Shown in pieces: positions 1-5,509 of a stretch of 6,155 bases of DNA. This stretch comes from Acidobacteriaceae bacterium (lineage in GTDB: Bacteria > Acidobacteriota > Terriglobia > Terriglobales > Acidobacteriaceae). The stretch lies in contig PLSH01000053.1 of NCBI GenBank assembly GCA_003165095.1, positions 1-6,155 of the forward strand, written 5' to 3'. The number at the start of each line of letters is the position of its first letter. Position 1 is the stretch's first letter. Below the pieces are notes generated by a model. That model saw only the letters and a program-made list of their open reading frames with translations, had not been told where the DNA came from and ran no database searches. A program made the position numbers and the translations under genes.

Positions 1-243
1 TCTGCTGCGCACCGTCGATGGCCGGCGCCGAATCCACCAGTTGTTAAATGTCTGGGCTGTTTGATTGCGAGATTCGTGATGTTGTGCGCCATCCGATGCG
101 CAGGAAGTTTGCCGAAAGGCCACCCAGGCAGACAGCCTCTGGCCTCCGATAACATCAAACTCTCAGAAGCCAGCCCGCTACTATATGGCCGTCCTCGCCT
201 GCCTCGGCCGAACGGTTCGCCGACGATGCATGTGTTCGCGGCC
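1..243. other. Region with no supported gene, downstream of uup
   Basis: I see no convincing gene here. A short plus-strand frame covers most of it, but it has no recognisable motif and runs antisense into the end of uup. A weak hairpin lies at 118-144 (arms GGCCA/TGGCC and AGGC/GCCT with an internal loop). On the minus strand it is followed only by TTTC, so it is at best a poor terminator for uup, about 100 bases after its stop. The first 60 bases could be the tail of a plus-strand gene that starts outside the window, but nothing identifies it. Confidence 0.4.
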
Positions 244-2097
244 TCAGCCGCCGATCTTCTCGGTTAGTTCTATCCAGCGTTCGTAGACGGCATTGTGCTC
301 GGCTTTTGCCGCTTCGAGTTCGGCGAGGGCGACGGTGAGCGCGGCGGGATCGATTACGACTTCGGCAATCTGGATTCGCTCTTCAGCGGCACGAAGGCGC
401 GCGTCCGCGTCATCGATGCGTTTTTCCAGGGTGTCGTACTCGCGCTGCTCCATGTAGGGGAGCTTCCTGCGAGTTGGAGACGAGGTAGATACGGCTGGCG
501 TCGGCTGCGGCGTTTCTTCTGCGGCGGCTCCTGATTCGGCTCGGGTTTGCCGGTCGCGCCAGGCCTCCCACTGGAGATAGTCGGCGAAGAGCGCGGCGTT
601 GCCGCGGCCGTCGAGACCGAGAACGGCGTTGGTGACGCGATCGAGCAGATAGCGGTCATGCGTGACGAGGACCAGGGCGCCGGGAAATTCGAGCAGTGAT
701 TCCTCGAGAATCTCGAGCGTGGGGATATCGAGGTCGTTGGTGGGCTCGTCGAGGATGAGCACGTCGGCGGGCTCAAGCATGAGACGGGCGATGAGAACGC
801 GGGCGCGCTCGCCGCCGCTGAGGCGCTCTACCGGTTGATTCAGCTGCTCGCTGGTGAACAGAAAGCGCGATGCGTAGCCGGCAACGTGAAGAACGCGGTC
901 CTGATAAACGACAGAGTCGGAATCGGGCGCGAGCGTGCGGCGAAGGGTGAGTGAAGTGTCCAGCTCACGCATCTGCGAAAAATAGACGATGCGCAGGCCC
1001 GGCGCGCGGCGGATTTCACCGGCGCTGAGTGTGATTTCGCCGGTGATGGCGCGCAGCAGCGTGGTTTTTCCGGAGCCGTTGGCGCCGGCGAGGCCAAGCT
1101 TCAAGCCGTTCGTCAGTGCGACGCTGACGCCGCGGAGGATTTCGCGATCGCCGAAGATGACGGTAGCGTTCTCGACTTCGATGAGACGTTTGGTCTGGCG
1201 GCCAGTGGCGTCGAAGGTGATGCCGGCCTCGGCGGTTCGTGTGCGGGATTCGGAGTCGCGCAGCTCGGAGATAAGGGTGTTGGCGCTGTCGATGCGGGCT
1301 TTGGATTTGGTGGTGCGGGCCTTCGGGCCGCGGCGGAGCCATTCCATCTCTACGCGGACGCGGTTGCGCAGGCTCTCCTGGGCGCGCTGCTGCCACTCGA
1401 CGTAGGCCTCTCGCTCTTCGAGGAATTTGGAATAGCTGCCTTTTACGCGCAGCAGGCCTTCGGAGTAAATGCGGTTGAGCTCGATGATCTGGGAGGCGAC
1501 GTTCTCCAGGAAGTATCGGTCGTGAGTGACGACGACGAAGGCAAAACTGGCAGCACGGAGCAGGCCTTCCAGCCATTCGATGCCGTCAAGGTCGAGGTGG
1601 TTGGTGGGCTCGTCGAGGAGAAGCACTTGAGGATCGGTGACAAGGGCTTCGGCGATGGCGAGTCGCTTGCGCCAGCCGCCGCTCAGGCTCGCGGCTTCAC
1701 GGTCCATGCCTGGATTACCGGGAGTGCGACTGCCGGGAGTGTCGATTTCAGTAAAGCCGGCCCTGCCCAGCGTTTCGCGCAGCCGCTGCTCGCTGGCGGC
1801 AGCCGGAACCGCGGCACGTTCGAGTGCGGTCTCAATGACCAGGCGGACCGTGATTCCGGGAGCGAAGTTTGAGATCTGATGGACGAAGCCGATGCGAATG
1901 CCCTTGCGGGAGGAGACTTCGCCAGAGTCGGGTTGCTGCTCCGCGCCGAGGAGGGCGAGGAGAGTGGATTTGCCTGCGCCGTTAGGGCCGATTAGGCCGA
2001 TGCGATCGCCGTCGTGGACTGCGCAGGAGATGTTGTCGAAGAGAGGAGTGGCGCCGAAGCGTTTGGAGATATTCTGCGCAATCAGGATCGGCGGCAT
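244..2097 (-). CDS. uup: ABC-F family ATP-binding protein, Uup type
   Basis: This encodes a cytosolic ABC-F ATPase of 617 residues with two ABC domains and no membrane segment. Domain 1 has Walker A GPNGAGKST (37-45), signature LSGGW (138-142), Walker B VLLLDEPTNHLD (158-169) and the switch histidine in THDRYFL (from 191). A basic inter-domain linker follows (about 225-300). Domain 2 has GANGSGKTT (338-346), LSGGE (426-430), VLILDEPTNDLD (446-457) and THDRYLL (from 479). After a Pro/Thr/Ser-rich spacer, residues 545-617 form the charged coiled-coil C-terminal domain that marks Uup among ABC-F proteins. E. coli Uup is of similar length; the family acts on ribosomes and has been linked to DNA structures and transposon excision. 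All catalytic motifs are intact, so it is probably functional. The ATG at 2097 gives the normal family N-terminus, but its ribosome site is weak (GAAG two bases upstream). It starts only 9 bases after the stop of an IS3 remnant, so its original promoter may have been replaced. Confidence 0.93.
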   Translation of the reverse strand: MPPILIAQNISKRFGATPLFDNISCAVHDGDRIGLIGPNGAGKSTLLALLGAEQQPDSGEVSSRKGIRIGFVHQISNFAPGITVRLVIETALERAAVPAAASEQRLRETLGRAGFTEIDTPGSRTPGNPGMDREAASLSGGWRKRLAIAEALVTDPQVLLLDEPTNHLDLDGIEWLEGLLRAASFAFVVVTHDRYFLENVASQIIELNRIYSEGLLRVKGSYSKFLEEREAYVEWQQRAQESLRNRVRVEMEWLRRGPKARTTKSKARIDSANTLISELRDSESRTRTAEAGITFDATGRQTKRLIEVENATVIFGDREILRGVSVALTNGLKLGLAGANGSGKTTLLRAITGEITLSAGEIRRAPGLRIVYFSQMRELDTSLTLRRTLAPDSDSVVYQDRVLHVAGYASRFLFTSEQLNQPVERLSGGERARVLIARLMLEPADVLILDEPTNDLDIPTLEILEESLLEFPGALVLVTHDRYLLDRVTNAVLGLDGRGNAALFADYLQWEAWRDRQTRAESGAAAEETPQPTPAVSTSSPTRRKLPYMEQREYDTLEKRIDDADARLRAAEERIQIAEVVIDPAALTVALAELEAAKAEHNAVYERWIELTEKIGG

Positions 2098-2106
2098 ATC
2101 TTCAGT

Positions 2107-2310
2107 TTACGGGGAGAGATCTCCGGCCGCCCTCAACTGCGTCCCCAAGGCAATGTCCTGAAGGATCTGTTTGTCCAGCCTCAGCCACGCCACGAGGCGC
2201 TTCAGCTCCACGTTCTCCTGCTCAAGTTCCTTCAATCGCTTGGCCCGTTCGGTCTTCATCCCGCCGTATTCCTCGCGCCAGCGGTAGAAACTCTGTTCGG
2301 TGATTCCCGC
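2107..2310 (-). pseudogene. IS3-family transposase OrfA, 5'-truncated remnant
   Basis: The translation holds the recognition-helix end of the IS3 OrfA helix-turn-helix (GITEQSFYRWREEYGG), followed by a leucine zipper (AKRLKELEQENVELKRL, then LRLDKQILQDIALG). These are standard features of the DNA-binding OrfA subunit. The first helices of the family (the usual 30 or so residues before GITEQ) are missing and replaced by unrelated sequence upstream of about 2310. The usual end after DIALG is also altered to a short tail stopping at 2107. No OrfB (DDE catalytic subunit) follows; uup begins immediately. The reading frame stays open to an ATG at 2379, but that extension belongs to another element read in a different frame. 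This is a dead fragment. It now occupies the region where the uup promoter should lie. Confidence 0.82.
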
Positions 2311-2312
2311 AT

Positions 2313-2438
2313 GCCGTCGATGAGGACGAGTTCGGGCCTGGGTCCGCCGTTCACCCTCGCCATCGGGACAAATTGCCATTTGCCGCCGATTGACCGATAC
2401 TGATTCAGGTTGGTGTTGCGTCCCAACGGCCTGCCTGC
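2313..2438 (-). pseudogene. N-terminal fragment of a tyrosine recombinase (integrase)
   Basis: In the frame one base off the OrfA frame, the minus strand reads NQYRSIGGKWQFVPMARVNG, followed by GPRPELVLIDG and ending at 2313. This resembles the short beta-rich N-terminal segment of phage-type integrases I associate with acidobacteria (pattern YR..GGKW.FV....NG...PE.VLIDG). No other part of an integrase follows: at 2310-2313 the sequence switches to the IS3 OrfA fragment. Upstream the frame remains open through the antisense of the tRNA-Gly fragment to a stop near 2481, without a clear ATG, so the true start is lost or was a rare codon. The family call is from recalled similarity over about 40 residues and is therefore moderate. 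No function is expected. Confidence 0.5.
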
Positions 2439-2475
2439 GCGGGAGTAGTTCAGTGGCAGAACGTCAGCTTCCCAA
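2439..2475 (+). tRNA. Truncated tRNA-Gly(CCC), 5' half only
   Basis: The sequence is the 5' half of a glycine tRNA: acceptor strand GCGGGAG (2439-2445), D arm GTTC/GAAC (2448-2451 and 2459-2462), anticodon stem TCAGC (2464-2468) and loop TTCCCAA (2469-2475) with anticodon CCC. The expected continuation (GCTGA, variable loop, T arm, 3' acceptor) is absent. From 2476 the sequence reads TTCTAAAG, which cannot pair with TCAGC. No matching 3' half is present elsewhere in the window. The break falls exactly at the 3' edge of the anticodon loop, a usual crossover zone for tyrosine recombinases, and an integrase remnant lies next to it. It cannot make a functional tRNA. Confidence 0.8.
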
Positions 2476-2663
2476 TTCTAAAGTCTGATGTATTGTCAGT
2501 AACTTAGCTGTTCTCAGACACACCTAAAAAGACTGAAAAACACTATCAGTAGCGCACTCAGTGGTTTTTAAAGTGAGGTTGTTTTTCCGGTAGACATTCG
2601 AGCAACTGACTCGCTGAAACGACAGGAAGCGTAGGCTCTGCTAGGGGCTCACCACAATCAAGA
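2476..2663. other. AT-richer gene-free stretch after the tRNA break
   Basis: I find no coding frame or recognisable RNA here. The composition is richer in A and T than uup. It has several short imperfect repeats: TGTCAGTAAC (2494) against TATCAGTAGC (2544), and an inverted pair GTCTGA (2483-2488) / TCAGAC (2514-2519). It could hold the arm-type or core sites of an integrated element's attachment region, given the broken tRNA beside it, but nothing proves this. Confidence 0.35.
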
Positions 2664-2697
2664 ACAGAAAAGGCGATGGGGATGGTCCCATCGCCTT
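2664..2697 (-). terminator. Intrinsic terminator of the two-gene operon
   Basis: A perfect 11-base-pair stem, AAGGCGATGGG (2670-2680) with CCCATCGCCTT (2687-2697), closes a 6-base loop. Read on the minus strand the stem is followed by TTTTCTGTTCTTG, a U-rich tail. On the plus strand the stem is followed by CGCTGTCTG, so termination is directional. It lies about 20 bases after the stop of the helix-turn-helix gene and ends that operon. Confidence 0.85.
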
Positions 2698-2716
2698 CGC
2701 TGTCTGTGCCTATGAT

Positions 2717-2938
2717 TCAGGCTGCTGTTGTCTCACCCTCATTGTCCCGCATCCACGCCTCTAGTCGCTTCCTGGAGAAGCGCCAGAGTGTTCCGAGTCG
2801 TCGATACGGGATATGCAAGGCATCAGCATTGCGTTTGATGGTTACGGGGTGACAGCGGAGAAGCTCCGCTACCTCCTCGATGGTTAAGACATCAGTCGGC
2901 ATTGCCGACATTGGGGGTTTACGTTTCGGGGAGGTCAT
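2717..2938 (-). CDS. Small helix-turn-helix DNA-binding protein, excisionase-like
   Basis: This is a 73-residue protein. Residues 18-63 match the excisionase/MerR-type winged-helix fold: LTIEEVAELLRCHPVTIKR forms the helix-turn-helix, and IPYRRLGTLWRFSRKRLEAW gives the wing and the closing helix. Such proteins act as recombination directionality factors for integrases, as small regulators, or as plasmid and element control proteins; the sequence does not decide which. The first 15 residues are a basic, proline-rich leader. The ATG at 2938 is favoured because it overlaps the stop of the upstream gene (ATGA) and has an ideal AGGAGG site. A shorter start at the Met in MPTDVL (residue 13) would still keep the domain. 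It is the last gene of a two-gene operon. Its neighbours suggest a mobile-element origin. It may control the operon or serve a lost integrase. Confidence 0.85.
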   Translation of the reverse strand: MTSPKRKPPMSAMPTDVLTIEEVAELLRCHPVTIKRNADALHIPYRRLGTLWRFSRKRLEAWMRDNEGETTAA

Positions 2939-3672
2939 TCCGCCTCCTCTAATCCATTGTTCAACCCCTCCTCCAACCCCTCCCGTATGGCGACGATTGA
3001 ATTCATGATGTCTTCGATCTGCATGAGCAAGATTCGGATCGGTTTTGAAGTATAGAACCGAAAAGAGCTGGCATTCATCCCCATCTTTGAATGCTCCACC
3101 TTCACATCGATTGCAATTCCCTGTAGCACCCCGTCACCGCCTTTGAGTTCCCGCCATGTGTACCGCCGACCCGGTTTGAGCATAACGCGGCGCGTAAACG
3201 TCCAGTCGTCGAGTTCATATCTCTTGAATAGGAGTAACATGTCCTCCAAGTCATCGAAGAGACACGCGTCATTGATGAATAGCCCGGTCACATCCTCCCA
3301 GCCAAGGCGTGCACACTCCTCAACGCAGCTATTGATTTCCGCTGGTGGTGTTACACCGTCAAGCCGATCTATTGGAGAGTAGTTAAACTGTTCGTGCGCT
3401 TGCGTGCTCTTCTTTGACGCAAGGGCTCGCTTGGAACAAGACGGTTTCCGCTTACCGTTCTCTATGATTCGAGCAGTTGTATGAATAGGTTTATCTTCCT
3501 TCGGGTGTCTGACTTTCACGTTCATGACAGTAGGAGGTTCAAGATTCTCTGAGGGCGTGTGACGCACTCGCACGTGGACGACAGGAGTAGGCTCAGGGTT
3601 CTTCTGGCGCTTAACTCGCACGCGGACGATCTTGGAAGCGGGTCGCTTCCCTTTAGATGTTTTGGATTTCAT
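2935..3672 (-). CDS. Unrecognised 245-residue protein, basic repeats then a novel domain
   Basis: I do not recognise this family. It has two visible parts. Residues 1-90 are strongly basic and probably disordered. They carry three short repeats centred on VRVRVKR (16-22), VHVRVRH (32-38) and MNVKVRH (50-56), joined by proline-rich spacers, followed by a Lys/Arg-rich stretch (72-88). Residues 95-245 look folded: a predicted helix (INSCVEECARLGW), an acidic Asp/Leu stretch (FDDLEDMLLLFKRYELDDW, 139-157), a likely beta region with TFTRRVMLKPGRRYTW, and an acidic helical tail rich in Glu. There is no signal peptide, membrane segment or known catalytic motif. The start at 3672 has GGGAG 8 bases upstream. 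The protein precedes the helix-turn-helix gene in one operon with a 4-base overlap, so the two probably act together. A nucleic-acid-binding role for the basic half is an inference. Alternatives include a replication or regulatory protein of a lost element. Confidence 0.75.
   Translation of the reverse strand: MKSKTSKGKRPASKIVRVRVKRQKNPEPTPVVHVRVRHTPSENLEPPTVMNVKVRHPKEDKPIHTTARIIENGKRKPSCSKRALASKKSTQAHEQFNYSPIDRLDGVTPPAEINSCVEECARLGWEDVTGLFINDACLFDDLEDMLLLFKRYELDDWTFTRRVMLKPGRRYTWRELKGGDGVLQGIAIDVKVEHSKMGMNASSFRFYTSKPIRILLMQIEDIMNSIVAIREGLEEGLNNGLEEAE
2943..2948 (-). promoter_or_regulatory. Strong ribosome binding site inside the upstream gene
   Basis: AGGAGG sits 4 bases before the ATG at 2938 and lies within the last codons of the 245-residue gene. 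Together with the ATGA overlap it fixes the start of the helix-turn-helix gene and indicates coupled translation. Confidence 0.8.
3505..3627 (-). repeat. Three imperfect coding repeats in the basic N-terminus
   Basis: The repeats encode VRVRVKR, VHVRVRH and MNVKVRH, with periods of 16 and 18 residues. At the DNA level ACTCGCACGCGGACGA (3614-3629) and ACTCGCACGTGGACGA (3566-3581) differ at one base and are 48 bases apart. A more diverged third copy, ACTTTCACGTTCATGA, lies 54 bases further on, at 3512. They probably arose by duplication inside the gene. Confidence 0.7.
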
Positions 3673-3680
3673 AGAAATTA

Positions 3681-3685
3681 CTCCC
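3681..3685 (-). promoter_or_regulatory. Ribosome binding site of the 245-residue gene
   Basis: GGGAG lies 8 bases before the ATG at 3672 on the minus strand and supports that start. I see no convincing -35/-10 pair for the operon further upstream. Confidence 0.6.
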
Positions 3686-3700
3686 AGAGAGGTCCGCAGA

Positions 3701-3737
3701 CACTCCTACTCGCTTCATCCTCTGGAGTAGTGGAGTG
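3701..3737. repeat. Inverted repeat in the operon leader
   Basis: CACTCCTACTC (3701-3711) and GAGTAGTGGAGTG (3725-3737) are complementary except for a 2-base bulge, around a 13-base spacer. It lies 29 bases upstream of the start codon at 3672, where an operator or a leader hairpin would act. The helix-turn-helix protein of the same operon is a candidate ligand, by position only. Confidence 0.45.
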
Positions 3738-3968
3738 CCCGATACGGGTTGGGAGCCTTAGTGTTTAGATGCCTATTCGGGGTGTGGTGCCAGACGCGCG
3801 TGGTGCCCGATTCGCTGGCTTCCGATGGCTGCTCGACTACAGAGCGTCCACAACAATCACTGGATGTGGAGGGTCCAGGATATCTGTGCGGGTATCAGAC
3901 CGGACAGACCATCCACTTTTAGGATATCCACAGGTTCTTTTGAATGTCAAATAGTCCACCCCAGTTCT
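3738..3968. other. Gene-free stretch between the operon and the IS91 remnant
   Basis: No supported gene. A 61-codon plus-strand frame is present but has no recognisable feature. The octamer AGGATATC occurs twice (3877-3884 and 3921-3928), with CTGTG after the first copy and CACAG after the second. The segment around 3910-3960 contains three GTCCA or ATCCA motifs spaced like the short repeats near some IS ends, which is suggestive only. The promoter for the minus-strand operon should lie in its left part, but I cannot point to it. Confidence 0.3.
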
Positions 3969-4271
3969 CTACGCTGCTGTCCGGTGGAACCGCTTGCCAT
4001 ATAGCTCACCATCCGGGGCCCTATCACCTGCCCGAAACAACAGGTTGTAGAAGAGCCTCTGGTTGCGCAATGCGAGCGGCACCAGCTGCTCAGGTACGAT
4101 GAAGACCACATGGACGTAGGGCACCGGCAGCAGGCTTCGGGCCTGCTTGATGAGCCGGCGGTCGCGTGCTGAAGACTGACACTTGGGACAATGCCGATGC
4201 CGTGGCTTCCCTCCAATTCCCCCGGCTACCATCGTTTTGCATGAACATGACCGAAGTGTATGAACATGATT
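3969..4271 (-). pseudogene. IS91-family transposase, N-terminal zinc-finger fragment
   Basis: The minus strand reads NHVHTLRSCSC, then RHRHCPKCQSSARDRRL, then LLPVPYVHVVFIVPEQL and LRNQRLFYNLLFRA. This is the order seen at the start of IS91-type Y1 (HUH) rolling-circle transposases: a GGHV..C..C finger half, a NRHCPKCQ half, and the LLPVPYFHVVFTLP...NLLF block. The frame is closed by a stop just upstream of 4300 and has no proper start; the first in-frame ATG (4232) is inside the zinc finger. After NLLFRA the text becomes GDRAPDGELYGKRFHRTAA and stops at 3969. APDGE..GKRF may correspond to a later family block, implying an internal deletion, but that is tentative. The HUH and tyrosine catalytic motifs are absent. 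This is a non-functional scrap left by insertion or by recombination between elements. Confidence 0.75.
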
Positions 4272-4481
4272 CCCAGGATCGGGAGCCGGTCGGCCGGTCC
4301 CTCAAACCCCGGATGAATCCATTTTCATGCTGGTACGTCAAATGGGTAAGGCTCAGTGATCCGGGCCTGTAAGAGCTAATGCGGATCAGCGACCGCCCTG
4401 GTCGTCAATGCGTCGGCAGTTGCCGCGCTGCGTGACACCGTTAGAAGCCGGTGCAAATCCCAACTTGAAAGTGAGAAGGAT
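4272..4481. other. Gene-free stretch before the integrase chimera
   Basis: No supported gene. The last 40 bases contain AGAAGCCGGTGCAAATCC, which recalls one conserved block of cobalamin riboswitches, but the pairing CCGGC arm and the B12 box are missing. AAGGA stands 1 base before the ATG at 4482, too close for an efficient ribosome site. No clear promoter is seen for the frame that follows. Confidence 0.3.
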
Positions 4482-5159
4482 ATGAGCACGAGGAATTCGT
4501 GTTTGCACGCGCCGGTCAGCACAGCCGATGATCTAGCGACGATCGTTGAGTCGAAGCGTAGCGCATGGCAATGTCAGGAGTTCGCTGACCTCCTGGGAGT
4601 CTCAGCGAAGTTCGTATACGGTCACCTACACCGAGGGAGGGACACTTGTTCCGGCCACGCTGTGAACCTCGGGGTATCACAGATTGACCTCTCCAACCGG
4701 ACTATCGACCTGAATCCCGGAGAAACCAAGAATCGGGGCGGCAGGACTGTCAAGATGACAGAGCGCGTTTACCAAATCATTGCCGTCTGCGTGGAGGACA
4801 AGGCTCCTGACGGTTTCGTGTTCACTCGCCCTGATGGCAGTCCTCCCGGCGACTTTCGGAGGGCATGGGCTAACGCCTGTGAACGTGCAGGTTGCTCCGG
4901 TCTGCTCTTTCACGACCTCCGCCGCACGGGAGCCAGGAACATGCGGCGGTTGGGTATAGCTGAAAATGTCATAATGAAAATCGGGGGATGGAAAACAGCC
5001 TCCGTATTCCGTCGCTATGACATCGTTGATCAGTCCGACCTCGCAGACGCCAGCCGCCGCATTGACGACCGGCAAAAGGAGCTTGCAACCGAGTTTGGTG
5101 CAAGTTTGGGCAAAGTCGGCACACAAAATGGTGCAAACGAATCAACGGCAGTGCAATAG
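4482..5159 (+). CDS. Tyrosine recombinase catalytic fragment fused to a helix-turn-helix segment
   Basis: This is an open frame of 225 codons in which residues from about 58 onward match the C-terminal catalytic domain of phage-type integrases. Visible motifs are SQIDLSNRTIDLNPGETKN with the beta-hairpin lysine K83, HDLRR (H144, R147), GGW in place of GGH/GHK (W170, accepted in the family), and the nucleophile in RRYDIV (Y179). The N-terminal arm and core-binding domain are missing. Instead residues 27-53 (SAWQCQEFADLLGVSAKFVYGHLHRGR) look like an excisionase-type helix-turn-helix. The join lies near residues 53-58. Aligned with the usual TGMRSGEAVNL block, residues 55-63 read TCSGHAVNL, so the first catalytic arginine appears to be Cys56. 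Normal integrases of this type are about 350-400 residues. With the arginine lost, no core-binding domain and a poor ribosome site, it is most likely inactive. It ends 45 bases before tRNA-Ser. Confidence 0.8.
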   Translation: MSTRNSCLHAPVSTADDLATIVESKRSAWQCQEFADLLGVSAKFVYGHLHRGRDTCSGHAVNLGVSQIDLSNRTIDLNPGETKNRGGRTVKMTERVYQIIAVCVEDKAPDGFVFTRPDGSPPGDFRRAWANACERAGCSGLLFHDLRRTGARNMRRLGIAENVIMKIGGWKTASVFRRYDIVDQSDLADASRRIDDRQKELATEFGASLGKVGTQNGANESTAVQ

Positions 5160-5173
5160 GTTTTGTGAATATC

Positions 5174-5179
5174 TATAAT
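5174..5179 (+). promoter_or_regulatory. -10 box of the tRNA-Ser promoter
   Basis: A perfect TATAAT stands about 25 bases before the first base of the mature tRNA. The best -35 candidate at a 17-base spacing is GTGCAA (5151-5156), a weak match that lies in the end of the integrase frame. Confidence 0.55.
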
Positions 5180-5204
5180 AGATTCTTAGGTGTACAACAG
5201 ATGC

Positions 5205-5294
5205 GGAGGGATGGGTGAGCGGTTGATACCGGCGGTCTTGAAAACCGTTGTGCCTGAAAGGGTACCGGGGGTTCGAATCCCTCTCCCTCCGCCA
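5205..5294 (+). tRNA. tRNA-Ser(TGA)
   Basis: This is a complete type II tRNA with encoded CCA. The acceptor GGAGGGA (5205-5211) pairs with TCCCTCC (5284-5290), followed by G and CCA (5292-5294). The anticodon stem CGGTC/AACCG (with one T-A closing pair) encloses TTGAAA with anticodon TGA. The long variable arm GTGCCT-GAAA-GGGTAC is diagnostic of serine. The T loop is TTCGAAT. All stems pair, so it should be functional; the anticodon reads UCA and related codons. The integrase fragment on its 5' side suggests the tRNA may have been an integration target, but no repeat of its 3' end occurs in the window. Confidence 0.96.
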
Positions 5295-5509
5295 TCAAGT
5301 CTTTATAATCAGCAGTTCATAGAGAGAATTCGAAGTCTCCGCACTTTTCCGGGCAAATTCGCAGGTATCGGGTTTTGAAAGGCACCGGAGAGCATTCTCC
5401 GCCCGGGCGAATAGACCCCAAAGTCGATGGTTTCTCCGTCAGGGAACTCGCCAGTGCCCTTTCGTAGTGTTCCGAGACTGGCCGAAGATTGGGTTCGGGT
5501 TTTAGCCAG
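5295..5509. other. Region with no supported gene, between tRNA-Ser and the truncated gene
   Basis: No recognisable gene or RNA. Two minus-strand frames stay open over part of it, downstream of the stop at 5510, but neither has a start with a ribosome site or a known motif. There is no clear terminator after tRNA-Ser. Confidence 0.35.

Noticed and set aside
118..144. Hairpin after uup as its terminator
   Set aside because: The stem is interrupted and only TTTC follows it on the minus strand, so it is too weak to call.
61..267. 68-codon plus-strand frame at the left edge
   Set aside because: No ribosome site or recognisable motif, and it overlaps the end of uup on the opposite strand.
2536..2580. 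Possible minus-strand hairpin followed by TTTTT
   Set aside because: Only about four base pairs (CACT/AGTG) around a long loop; not stable enough for a terminator.
3769..3954. 61-codon plus-strand frame
   Set aside because: No ribosome site and no family resemblance; the sequence lies in an apparently non-coding stretch with short repeats.
4441..4475. Cobalamin-riboswitch-like block AGAAGCCGGTGCAAATCC
   Set aside because: Only one conserved block is present. The matching CCGGC arm and the B12 box do not follow, and the downstream gene is an integrase fragment with no link to cobalamin.
2439..5294. An island bounded by direct repeats at tRNA-Gly and tRNA-Ser
   Set aside because: I looked for a repeated tRNA end or anticodon-loop core at both sites and found none, so no att pair can be claimed.
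5317..5509. Minus-strand frames downstream of the truncated gene
   Set aside because: Two frames are open, but neither shows a start signal, a domain or a recognisable pattern; the similarity to protein-like text is not enough.
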